NCBI RefSeq assembly: GCF_027789125.1
Contig: NZ_JAQFVF010000026.1
Coordinates: forward strand, 1-64,000
Reading direction: 5' to 3'
Length of the DNA: 64,000 bases
DNA from: Paenibacillus aestuarii
Lineage (GTDB): Bacteria > Bacillota > Bacilli > Paenibacillales > NBRC-103111
A model generated the notes under the pieces. It was not told the DNA's origin. It did not search any database and was given only the letters and a program-made list of their open reading frames with translations. Of the stretch, positions 42,834-50,633 are shown piece by piece. Both the position numbers and the translations under genes were made by a program. The stretch's first letter is position 1; each line of letters opens with the position of its first letter.

Positions 42834-44956
42834 TGACGAAGACGGGAAATTATTTGAAGATCGTATATGATAATAACGATGAACTGGTTCAGTTTGGCGT
42901 AGCGCAAATGAAAAAAAGTTTGACGGTCAAAGGTTCGTTCTATGTCGAACAGTTCAGCGGACAAGGGCCTGTTATGGAGCCTGAGAAGGGCATGGTCATC
43001 CAAAAGCTGCGCCAGCCCAAAGGAAGCGGAACCGATGAGGAACAGAGCTTCCGAATTGCCCGTCGAGGCGACTTGATCCGTATAGAAGGAGTCGATTCGC
43101 GTGGGCTGATGTACGGCTGTCTGGAATATGCCGAACGGCTGGCGCGCGGAGCGGAGCTCAGAGATGGCGAGGAGCTCCGACGCAAGCCCGCATTGCGATT
43201 GCGAGGCATCAAGTTTAATCTGCCCTACGCGCCTTTTGACTCCGGGGATCCTTTTGTCCTGAACGAGAAGACGTGTATGGATATCCGGTTTTGGCAAGCG
43301 TATATCGATATGCTCGCTTTAAACCGGTACAACTGCCTCAGTTTATGGTCGGAGCATCCGTACCACTTGATGGTTGTTTCTCCGGCGTTCCGAGCCGCCA
43401 ACCCTTACAGCGATGCCGAGATCGATCGCAATATCCGGTTTTTCCGCGAATTGTTCCGTTATGCTGCCAGCCGGGGCATCGATGTCTACTTATTTACGTG
43501 GAACATTCGCCTCACGCCAGAGGTGGCTCGCGGTCTTGGACTTCCGGAAGCGGTAGGGGACTTCGGGAATATGTACGACCATCTCATTCACCGTGTCGGA
43601 TATCCGCTTAACCGTTATCGGGGTCAATCGGAGCTTATCCGTGATTATGTTAGAGAGATGGTGCTGCAGCTTCTCCTCACCTACCCTGAGCTCAAAGGGC
43701 TGGGGACTTCAGCGAGCGAATGGATGGATGGCAGCGGATATGAACGGGAGAAATGGATTGTCGAAACCTACGTGGAAGCGATCAAACAATCAGGCAGAGA
43801 AATCCCCTTCATTCATCGTACGAATATGCAAAACGCCGGAAAAGAAATTAAAGACATGGTTCAAACCCAGTTCGATCCGTCTCAATTCCATATCAGCTGG
43901 AAATATTCCAACGCGCACTGCTACTCCCATCCGGAACCGCAATTCGAGAACCTGTGGGGGGCCTGGGAAGGCATTGATTTGGAAAATACGAACATTTTAT
44001 TTACCGTTCGAAATGACGATGTGTTCACCCACCGCTGGGGCGACCCTGAGTATGTCCGGAAATATGTATTAGGGATGCTCAAGCCTTATGTGAAGGGCTT
44101 TTATTGGGGAGCTGACGGTTATTTGTGGGGGAAAGATTTTCAGCATGTCGATCATGGACATAAGACGTGGACGTATGATTTCGAGCGCCATCTGTTCCAG
44201 TTTCAGTTATGGGGTCGCCTGTCCTACGATCCGGAGACGGACGATGCGACTTGGACGCATCTTCTGCAAGCGCACTATGGCACGGATCATGCCCCTCTAT
44301 TCTTGGAGGGCTTGCGCAGCGCATCTGCAATCATCCCGGCCGTAAACCGTTTATTTTGGATCGATTACGACTTTCAATGGCATCCAGAAAGCTGTTTATC
44401 TGAAGTTACCGGGTTCAAAACGATCGCTGATTTTATGAGCTCATCGCCGATGCCTGGTGTCGGGGTCATGTCGATCGCGGATTTCGCCAAGGCGGAGCAT
44501 GAGGGCAATACAGAGGAGGCTATTCTAGCCTATCGTGAGACACCGAATGATATCATTGCAGCTTTGCAGCAAGCAGCAGTTCAAACCGAACGGGTTGCTG
44601 CGAAGCTGCAGCAAGATTTGGGCGAGCTTTGCTGCTCTCATGCGGCCTGCACGCTTTACGATTTGTTGGCTTATGTGGAGATGGCCAGATATTATGCGTG
44701 TAAATTTCAAGCCGCACTGGACCTGAACCGCTTTCTGCTCAGCGGAAGCGCTTCGTTTCAATTTCATGCGGTTACGCTGCTGGAGCAAGCAGCCTTGCAT
44801 TGGGAAAAGCTGGGCCACTACTGGAGCCTGCACAACAAACCTTACTTCATGGCCCGGGTCAAGCGGACCTTCGGCTACCCTTATTATCTGGAAGACGTGC
44901 GCGCCGATGTGGAGCGGGCCAGGAGGCTTCAAAGGCAGCACAGCGAAGAGGCATAG
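42830..44956 (+). CDS. Unclassified glycosidase-like protein, paralog C
   Basis: The 708-residue protein is the closest relative of the protein at 25748. It has LRLRGIKFNLPYAPF near 122, FWQAYIDMLALNRYN near 152, the acidic loop GLGTSASEWMDGSG near 290, PFIHRTN near 326, a K-Y-S-N-A-H segment near 360, LFTVRNDDVFTHRWGDPEY near 392 and LWGRLSYDP near 463. A helical C-terminal region ends with HWEKL, as in paralog A. No signal peptide. It is translationally coupled to the dehydrogenase upstream. The Glu in SEWMDG is the conserved catalytic candidate of the family. Substrate unknown. Confidence 0.7.
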   Translation: MMTKTGNYLKIVYDNNDELVQFGVAQMKKSLTVKGSFYVEQFSGQGPVMEPEKGMVIQKLRQPKGSGTDEEQSFRIARRGDLIRIEGVDSRGLMYGCLEYAERLARGAELRDGEELRRKPALRLRGIKFNLPYAPFDSGDPFVLNEKTCMDIRFWQAYIDMLALNRYNCLSLWSEHPYHLMVVSPAFRAANPYSDAEIDRNIRFFRELFRYAASRGIDVYLFTWNIRLTPEVARGLGLPEAVGDFGNMYDHLIHRVGYPLNRYRGQSELIRDYVREMVLQLLLTYPELKGLGTSASEWMDGSGYEREKWIVETYVEAIKQSGREIPFIHRTNMQNAGKEIKDMVQTQFDPSQFHISWKYSNAHCYSHPEPQFENLWGAWEGIDLENTNILFTVRNDDVFTHRWGDPEYVRKYVLGMLKPYVKGFYWGADGYLWGKDFQHVDHGHKTWTYDFERHLFQFQLWGRLSYDPETDDATWTHLLQAHYGTDHAPLFLEGLRSASAIIPAVNRLFWIDYDFQWHPESCLSEVTGFKTIADFMSSSPMPGVGVMSIADFAKAEHEGNTEEAILAYRETPNDIIAALQQAAVQTERVAAKLQQDLGELCCSHAACTLYDLLAYVEMARYYACKFQAALDLNRFLLSGSASFQFHAVTLLEQAALHWEKLGHYWSLHNKPYFMARVKRTFGYPYYLEDVRADVERARRLQRQHSEEA

Positions 44957-44971
44957 AAAGGAGATTTGCGC

Positions 44972-46237
44972 TTGAAAAAAGTGGAGCTTCTATACGGTAA
45001 AGGCGTGATGCCGATCGAGGTGCCGGATGATGCGGTTGTGATCGAGCCTCGCCATATCAACGGGCTGAAGGATGAACAAGCAGCCGTGCTGGCGGCATTG
45101 CGCAGCCCGCTGGGAGCGCTCCCGTTGAAGCAGACTGTAAAGTCTACGGATAAAGTGGCGATCGTCATAAGCGACCTGACAAGACCGACCCCCAATCATA
45201 AGCTCGTTCCTTGGATATTGGAGGAGCTGTCGCACGTTCCGCCGGAGCAATTTGTGATCATCAACGGAACGGGCACGCACCGTGACCAGACCCGAGAAGA
45301 ATTTATACAAATGTTGGGGGAACAGGTTGTTGAGCGGATTCGTGTCATCAATCATCACTGTCAGCATGCCGAAGAGCTGACGAAGGTCGGGACGAGTACA
45401 TTTGGCTGCGACGTTTATTTGAATAAGGCGTATGTAGAAGCGGATATTCGTATCGTCACCGGATTTATCGAGCCGCACTTTTTTGCCGGGTTCTCAGGCG
45501 GGCCTAAGGGCATTATGCCGGGAATTGCCGGCATTGAGACGATCCTGACCTTTCACAATGCGCGCATGATTGGAGATCCGCTTGCCACATGGGGGAATAT
45601 GCATAACAACCCTCTGCAGTTGATGGCTCGTGAAGTCAATCATATGTGCAAACCGCATTTTGTGCTGAACGTGACCTTAAATAAATATAAGGACATCACG
45701 GCCGTGTTTGCCGGGGAATTGATAGAGGTCCATGACAAGGGCTGCGCATTTGTTAAGGAGCATGCGATGGTTCCAGTCGCGGAGCGGTTTGATGTCGTTA
45801 TTACTTCGAATTCGGGTTATCCGCTTGACCAGAACCTGTACCAAGCAGTGAAAGGAATGAGCGCTGCCCATAAAATCGTAAAGCAGGGCGGGGCCATTAT
45901 TTGTGCAGCCGAATGCTCCGACGGCATACCCGATCATGGGCACTATGCGGATATATTGAAAATGCGCAAAACGCCCCAGGAACTGCTGGCGCTCATCGAG
46001 GACCCCGCATTTCAGCGGTTCGATCAATGGCAGGTTCAGAAGCAGGCTGTAGTGCTGACTTGGGCCGATGTGTACATGCGTTCGGAGCTTTCGGACGAAG
46101 CAGTTCGGAACGCCATGCTAAAGCCAATTGAAAGCATCGAATCGGCATTAGCGCAGCTGCGGCTTACATACGGCGAGCAGATGTCGGTGGCTGTTCTGCC
46201 CATGGGACCTCTGACTATTCCTTATGTGCGGGATTAG
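44972..46237 (+). CDS. LarA-family nickel-pincer racemase
   Basis: The start is TTG 44972, 8 bases after AAGGAG; a TTG at 44966 is too close to it. The 421-residue protein has SDLTRPTPNHKLVP near 68, GTGTHRDQT near 100 and EPHFFAGFSGGPKGIMPG near 168. H103, H169, K179 and H195 have exactly the relative spacing of the cofactor and nickel residues H108, H174, K184 and H200 of Lactobacillus LarA (numbers from memory). It is therefore expected to be an active 2-hydroxyacid racemase or epimerase. No larB, larC or larE cofactor genes are in the window. The substrate may be lactate or a sugar acid; the neighbouring glycosidases favour a hydroxyacid of sugar origin. Confidence 0.88.
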   Translation: MKKVELLYGKGVMPIEVPDDAVVIEPRHINGLKDEQAAVLAALRSPLGALPLKQTVKSTDKVAIVISDLTRPTPNHKLVPWILEELSHVPPEQFVIINGTGTHRDQTREEFIQMLGEQVVERIRVINHHCQHAEELTKVGTSTFGCDVYLNKAYVEADIRIVTGFIEPHFFAGFSGGPKGIMPGIAGIETILTFHNARMIGDPLATWGNMHNNPLQLMAREVNHMCKPHFVLNVTLNKYKDITAVFAGELIEVHDKGCAFVKEHAMVPVAERFDVVITSNSGYPLDQNLYQAVKGMSAAHKIVKQGGAIICAAECSDGIPDHGHYADILKMRKTPQELLALIEDPAFQRFDQWQVQKQAVVLTWADVYMRSELSDEAVRNAMLKPIESIESALAQLRLTYGEQMSVAVLPMGPLTIPYVRD

Positions 46238-46257
46238 CGGGGAAGGAGCCGTATGTT

Positions 46258-46611
46258 ATGCAAGGTTTTGCTATTCTTCTTGGCTTTAACATGCTAGGTA
46301 TCGCTTTGCAGCAAGTGGCCCATGTTCCACTACCCGGTAATGTGATCGGGCTGATTTTGTTTACGCTTTCGCTGTTTACCGGTCTGGTCAAGCTGGAATG
46401 GGTTGAGAGCAGCTCGCAATTTCTGCTGCGGCACATGCTTGCTTTCTTTGTGCCCTATATCGTGGGCATCATAGCTGTCTGGCCGCTGATTCAGAGCGCG
46501 CTGCTGCAGGTTGCCGTCAGCCTCATCGTCAGTACGCTGGCCGGCCTCTTAATCAGCGGCTGGGTGACGACTGCTATGCTGAAAAAGAAGGGGGCTGCTT
46601 CTCGTGGATAG
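46258..46611 (+). CDS. LrgA/CidA-family membrane protein
   Basis: The 117-residue protein has four membrane helices and the family start LLGFNMLGIALQQVAHVPLPGNVIGLILF. LrgA proteins were first described as holin-like, but with LrgB they also form small-acid transporters (PftAB for pyruvate in Bacillus; the plant homolog PLGG1 carries glycolate and glycerate). The gene overlaps lrgB by 8 bases and follows the LarA gene by 20 bases. In this setting, carriage of lactate, glycerate or glycolate is a better guess than lysis control. The ribosome site is GGAAGGAG. Confidence 0.9.
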   Translation: MQGFAILLGFNMLGIALQQVAHVPLPGNVIGLILFTLSLFTGLVKLEWVESSSQFLLRHMLAFFVPYIVGIIAVWPLIQSALLQVAVSLIVSTLAGLLISGWVTTAMLKKKGAASRG

Positions 46612-47290
46612 TTCGATTTTTCAGCAGCCGATGTTCGGCATTTCCTTAACGCTCGTCGTCTATGCCGCAGCGCAGTGGCTTCATGGGAGATGGCCTAAGG
46701 TCCATCCGTTATTTGTCACTTCGCTCGGCATTATCGTGATCCTGCTGGTGTGCCGAATTCCCTATGAGGCCTATAGAGTCGGCGGAGATTCAGTAGCACT
46801 GCTTTTGGGACCGGCCACCGTAGGCCTGGGTGTCCCGCTGTATAAGCAGATGAAGTCCATCCGCAGCAACCTGGCGTCTATTTTTGCCGGACTCACGGCA
46901 GGATCCTTGAGCGCGCTTATTTGTGCGGGCGGCTTGGCTTGGAGCTTGGGCGCGGCCAAGAGCATCTGGGTCACGATGATACCCAAATCGGTGACAACGC
47001 CAATCTCTGTTGAAATCGTCCGCCACTTAGGCGGCGTGCCTGAATTGGGCGTCATTGTGACCACCTTGACCGGCTTGATCGGCAGCATGATTGGCCCTGA
47101 GCTGTTAAGAAAGTGCGGTGTCCGCAGCGACATCGCCATAGGAACTGCGATCGGCACAGCCTCTCATGGCATCGGGACCGCCAGGCTGGTCAAGGAATCG
47201 GAGCTGCAAGCCAGCGTGAGCGGATTTGCTATGGCGGCGACGGGGATTCTCATTTCTGTGCTAGTAATCCCGTTATACTGGCTGCTATAA
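46604..47290 (+). CDS. LrgB-family membrane protein
   Basis: The 228-residue protein has about seven hydrophobic helices and the LrgB core LLGPATVGLGVPLYKQ near 63, PKSVTTPISVEI near 126 and GTASHGIGTARLVKE near 184. It is the partner of LrgA, to which it is coupled by an 8-base overlap. The start is GTG 46604. Together they probably move a small organic acid made or used by the region 5 enzymes, which is inferred from position. A terminator follows directly. Confidence 0.92.
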   Translation: MDSSIFQQPMFGISLTLVVYAAAQWLHGRWPKVHPLFVTSLGIIVILLVCRIPYEAYRVGGDSVALLLGPATVGLGVPLYKQMKSIRSNLASIFAGLTAGSLSALICAGGLAWSLGAAKSIWVTMIPKSVTTPISVEIVRHLGGVPELGVIVTTLTGLIGSMIGPELLRKCGVRSDIAIGTAIGTASHGIGTARLVKESELQASVSGFAMAATGILISVLVIPLYWLL

Positions 47291-47311
47291 AGATTTTAAT
47301 GAAAGTACTTA

Positions 47312-47337
47312 GGCTGCTCGATGAGCGGCTTTTTTTA
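47312..47337 (+). terminator. Terminator of the LarA-LrgAB operon
   Basis: GGCTGCTC, loop GAT, GAGCGGC-type stem (47312-47330), followed by a T-rich run. Confidence 0.88.
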
Positions 47338-47348
47338 TTTTGTTGACT

Positions 47349-47370
47349 AATGGGAACGAACATTCCCATT
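47349..47370. repeat. Perfect inverted repeat upstream of the permease gene
   Basis: AATGGGAA, CGAACA, TTCCCATT: an 8-bp perfect stem with a 6-base loop, about 100 bases before the permease start. It is a candidate operator; no T run follows closely enough for a terminator. Confidence 0.5.
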
Positions 47371-47470
47371 TGGTGTTTTTTCATAAAGCTTATATCACTT
47401 CCAAGCTGAAAAGTTGTAAAATAAAACATGGACATGCTGTGATAAGTAAAACTTTGATATGGAGGATCAA

Positions 47471-48550
47471 ATGACAGAAAATAATCATTCCCTTTCCTCA
47501 ATGGAACCGACGAACAAAAAGGCCATGATCATGGCTATCTTATTTTTGATTATTGCTATTGCAGGTCTAACCTACGTCAAATGGTGGCCTTATTATTGGA
47601 AAGCCATCGATGCAGCAACCAAGCATTCCCTCGGGGCTTCGATCATTACCGGCAAAAATCCGGTCGCCCCCGATCCGTCTTGGCAATCAGCCTGGGATTA
47701 TGCCCTAGCCTATTACAAATCCGTATGGAAAGCTGCCGTCCTGGGGATTATGCTCGGTTCGCTGCTTCAGGTGCTGCTTCCATCCGGGTGGCTGTATAAA
47801 GTTCTTGGCAAAACGTCCTTCGGCAGTACGTTCGTCGGAGGCGTCGCCGCCATTCCCGGCATGATGTGCACTTGTTGCGCAGCTCCGCTGGCAGTAGGCC
47901 TGCGGAAGAAGAACGCGTCCGTAGGGGCCAGTCTGGCCTTCTGGCTCGGCAACCCGACCCTGAACCCGGCTACTCTGGTGTTCATGACCTTTGTTCTGTC
48001 TTGGAAGTTCACACTGATCCGTCTCGCCTTCGGAATCATCTTAACCTTCGGCGTTAGTTACATCGCTAACCGTTTTGCCAACGCCAACGATAAGGTGCCG
48101 AAGAGCTTGTCAGACGCACAGAAGGCAGTAGAAGTAGAACAAGCGCGCCCATTACTGAACAGATGGCTGCGCAGTGTAGGGGCGATGATTTTGCACATCG
48201 TTCCCGCGTACATCATCTCGGTTCTGCTGATCGGCGCATTCCGAGCATGGTTATTCCCAGCAATGGGTGAAACCCAAGTAGCCGGTATTCTGCTCATCAT
48301 AGGCTTCGCGGTTGCCGGCATGCTGTTTGTCATTCCGACGGCTGCGGAAATTCCGATTATTCAGACCTTCATGTCTTTCGGGCTAGGAACAGGTCCGGCA
48401 GCTGCGTTGTTGCTGACATTGCCTTCAGTCAGCTTGCCTTCACTGCTAATGGTTTCCAGATCCTTTCCGAAGAAAGTTCTCTTGTTTGTTGCGGCTTCCG
48501 TCGTTGTACTTGGGATTTTGAGCGGTATTATCGGTGCGCTGGTCTTATAA
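47471..48550 (+). CDS. DUF318/ArsP-type permease
   Basis: The start is ATG 47471, 5 bases after GGAGG; the ATG at 47459 precedes that site. The 359-residue protein has about eight membrane helices and the Cys-rich motif MMCTCCAAPLAVGLRKK near 138, then GNPTLNPATLVFM near 168. This is typical of the YraQ/DUF318 permeases that include the organoarsenical exporter ArsP. Cys residues in the membrane suggest transport of a thiophilic metalloid or thiol compound. No ars genes adjoin it. A palindrome at 47349 may be its operator. Confidence 0.85.
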   Translation: MTENNHSLSSMEPTNKKAMIMAILFLIIAIAGLTYVKWWPYYWKAIDAATKHSLGASIITGKNPVAPDPSWQSAWDYALAYYKSVWKAAVLGIMLGSLLQVLLPSGWLYKVLGKTSFGSTFVGGVAAIPGMMCTCCAAPLAVGLRKKNASVGASLAFWLGNPTLNPATLVFMTFVLSWKFTLIRLAFGIILTFGVSYIANRFANANDKVPKSLSDAQKAVEVEQARPLLNRWLRSVGAMILHIVPAYIISVLLIGAFRAWLFPAMGETQVAGILLIIGFAVAGMLFVIPTAAEIPIIQTFMSFGLGTGPAAALLLTLPSVSLPSLLMVSRSFPKKVLLFVAASVVVLGILSGIIGALVL

Positions 48551-48570
48551 GACTGCCAATTTAAATGATT

Positions 48571-48649
48571 CTGTAAGCACCCAGACTTAATCTCCAGATG
48601 AGCATAAACTTAAGTAGTATTAACGAGCTGCTTACAGGAGGAGATTATT
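48571..48649 (+). promoter_or_regulatory. Structured leader masking a ribosome site
   Basis: CTGTAAGCA (48571-48579) pairs perfectly with TGCTTACAG (48629-48637), and inside it ACTTAA (48585-48590) pairs with TTAAGT (48610-48615). The outer 3' arm runs into AGGAGGAG, the ribosome site of the gene at 48650. Either the pairing controls translation or the repeats are DNA sites. Confidence 0.5.
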
Positions 48650-49057
48650 TTGAGTGATATGAACATCGAAGGCTGTCCAGCCCCTCAGAACATTACATTG
48701 GTTCAACGGCTGCAATCGCTGGTGGGTCGGACGGTAACCGTATTCCAGCCGGGATTTCCGCAACTGACCCAAACGACAGGCAAGCTTGCCAACGTGACCG
48801 CTTCTTCTTTTACTGTCGGATCAACGGTCGTCGTTATCCAAACCTCTTTCTTTATCGTGCTGAAAGAACGTGTAAGAACGACTAAGCCCTTTGATGTGAC
48901 GGCCACCGCGGAAGATATCGGTGAGCTGCACGGGAAGTTGATACGCGTAGGCAGAGGTTTCATCGAATTTGTGCAAATGCCGGGCCGCATCGTGCCAACG
49001 CTATTTCCGTTAAATATATTTACTAGCGTTGTTTGCGAACGCGAACATGAGGAATAA
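48650..49057 (+). CDS. DUF2642-like small beta protein (spore associated)
   Basis: The start is TTG 48650, 8 bases after AGGAGG; an in-frame ATG at 48659 is an alternative. The 135-residue protein has two similar beta-rich modules: LVGRTVTVFQPGF near 25 and the second from IGELHGKLIRVGRGFIEFV near 90. The pattern resembles DUF2642 proteins of Bacillus spore coats. It has no signal peptide and no catalytic motif. A strong terminator follows. The structured leader suggests regulated translation. Confidence 0.65.
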   Translation: MSDMNIEGCPAPQNITLVQRLQSLVGRTVTVFQPGFPQLTQTTGKLANVTASSFTVGSTVVVIQTSFFIVLKERVRTTKPFDVTATAEDIGELHGKLIRVGRGFIEFVQMPGRIVPTLFPLNIFTSVVCEREHEE

Positions 49058-49071
49058 GCCGCACTAAGAAT

Positions 49072-49114
49072 AGACCGTGTTTAGCCGATGTAAGGGCTAG
49101 CCACGGTCTTTTTG
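49072..49114 (+). terminator. Terminator after the DUF2642-like gene
   Basis: AGACCGTG (49072-49079) pairs with CACGGTCT (49102-49109), with inner AGCC/GGCT, followed by TTTTTG. Confidence 0.92.
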
Positions 49115-49124
49115 TTAGGCGATG

Positions 49125-50633
49125 TCAAAAGGAGTTGCCGATTCGGAATTGCCCAGGCGTGCTGTTTTCGAATTTTTTAAACACTTTGAAGAAATGCCGC
49201 GGATTCTCGTAGCCAACAAGCTCTGCAATCGTGTTGATGGGCCAATCCGGATTCTCTTGCATGATTTGCTTGGCTTTGGCCAAGCGAAACGTATGCAAGT
49301 AATGAAGAAAGGTGAGTCCCATCTCCTTGCGAAACAACATGCTGATGTAGCTGGGGTGCATGTTCACATAATCGGCTACGACATCGAGCGATAAATCCTG
49401 CTTATAATTTTGTTCCACGAAAGCAATGATTTTATCAATGGTACGGATGTTCGGCTGATGCAGCTGGGTACGATGCAAATAGCGGATAAGCTCTCCAAGG
49501 ATCTCCGCTATTCGGACATCCTCCAGCATGCTGCCGCCGGCTGAAAAGAGCTGGGCGGCGACTTGGTCTCCCCAGATCGCTTCAGGCGTTAAGCCGACGT
49601 TCTGCACATACAGTCCGATGCAGACGAGAAACTGCTCGCGCAGCTTGCTTTGGCAATCGCTGCCAGAGAAATAGAGGAGGATCGGCTGAATCTCCTTCTC
49701 GATCTGCTCAATCGGAATTTGCTGCTGTATGGAATGCTCAATATATTGCACAAGATTATCATAGCGGCCGGTTATGTTCCCCGGTTTCTGTTTGGTGGGG
49801 CCATAGCTGCCAAAATATCTTTTGAACAACAGGGAGGCCATTGCTTCCATATACAGGCTGCGTAAATCTAGCTTGTCATCTTGGCTTTCACTGGCCCCTA
49901 CGCAGCAGCCGCGCTCAAGCATCTTCTCCGCGCCTAATAAATCGCCGCATGCTTGCTGCAGCTCAGCGTCCGTCACAACATGGTCCCCAGATGCAATGAG
50001 AATCGTTTGCCGTAAAAAATGTGAGTGAATGTTATAGATTTTTTTGCAAACCAGTTTTAAAGCTTGCAGGATACCGTCGAGTTGTTCAGGCGCCAGTTGA
50101 GGTTCATTGTCGTATGCCTGGAAGATGATGACCGTTGTAGACGGATAAGGAAGGAGAAGCTCTAGTTGTTCAGGTTTGATGGGTAATTCTTCAAGCGGCG
50201 TATGGTACAACATATGTTCTTTGAGCAGCAGCAAGTCGTGCGCGGTGGTTCGTTCCTGCTCCTCCTGAATAGCACGCCCGATTGTACCCAGGAGGCTAAT
50301 GAGTTCTTCCTTGTTAATCGGTTTCAACAAATAATCGATGACATGATAGCGCATCGCTTGTCTGGCATAAGCGAAGTCGCCGTAGCCGGTCAAAATAACG
50401 AAGCGATTGCAAAGGTTTCGATCTTGGATTTCCTTAATGAGAGCGAGTCCGTCCATTTCGGGCATATGAATATCCGTAAGAATGAGATCGGGCTGAAAGC
50501 AGGTTAGCTTTTCCAGTGCATCGATGCCGTCGGAAGCGCCCACGATTTCCATAAAAGGGGTATGCGCTTTCTGGATCATACGGATGATTCCGTTCAAAAT
50601 AATTGGTTCGTCATCGACTACCAATAGCCTCAT
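49125..50633 (-). CDS. YesN-type response regulator with AraC output domain
   Basis: The 502-residue protein has a receiver domain at 1-120 (VVDDEP, phospho-acceptor D54 in ILTDIHMP, K near 104 in LLKPINKEE) and AraC helix-turn-helix motifs at about 400-500 (SLDVVADYVNMHPSYISMLF, then VGYENPRHFFKVF). The start ATG follows AAGGAGG. The gene is coupled to the kinase gene by a 4-base overlap. It diverges from the ABC importer genes starting at 52542, which it very probably activates. It is related to, but clearly different from, the regulator at 638. Confidence 0.95.
   Translation of the reverse strand: MRLLVVDDEPIILNGIIRMIQKAHTPFMEIVGASDGIDALEKLTCFQPDLILTDIHMPEMDGLALIKEIQDRNLCNRFVILTGYGDFAYARQAMRYHVIDYLLKPINKEELISLLGTIGRAIQEEQERTTAHDLLLLKEHMLYHTPLEELPIKPEQLELLLPYPSTTVIIFQAYDNEPQLAPEQLDGILQALKLVCKKIYNIHSHFLRQTILIASGDHVVTDAELQQACGDLLGAEKMLERGCCVGASESQDDKLDLRSLYMEAMASLLFKRYFGSYGPTKQKPGNITGRYDNLVQYIEHSIQQQIPIEQIEKEIQPILLYFSGSDCQSKLREQFLVCIGLYVQNVGLTPEAIWGDQVAAQLFSAGGSMLEDVRIAEILGELIRYLHRTQLHQPNIRTIDKIIAFVEQNYKQDLSLDVVADYVNMHPSYISMLFRKEMGLTFLHYLHTFRLAKAKQIMQENPDWPINTIAELVGYENPRHFFKVFKKFENSTPGQFRIGNSF

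Noticed and set aside
46762-46776. Another CTAT-N7-ATAG match
   Set aside because: It lies inside the lrgB coding sequence without a TTGWTA at 20 bases. It shows that the bare pattern can occur by chance.
47354-47370. Possible LexA box near CGAACATTC
   Set aside because: The second half-site GTTCG is missing. The sequence is better explained by the AATGGGAA inverted repeat.
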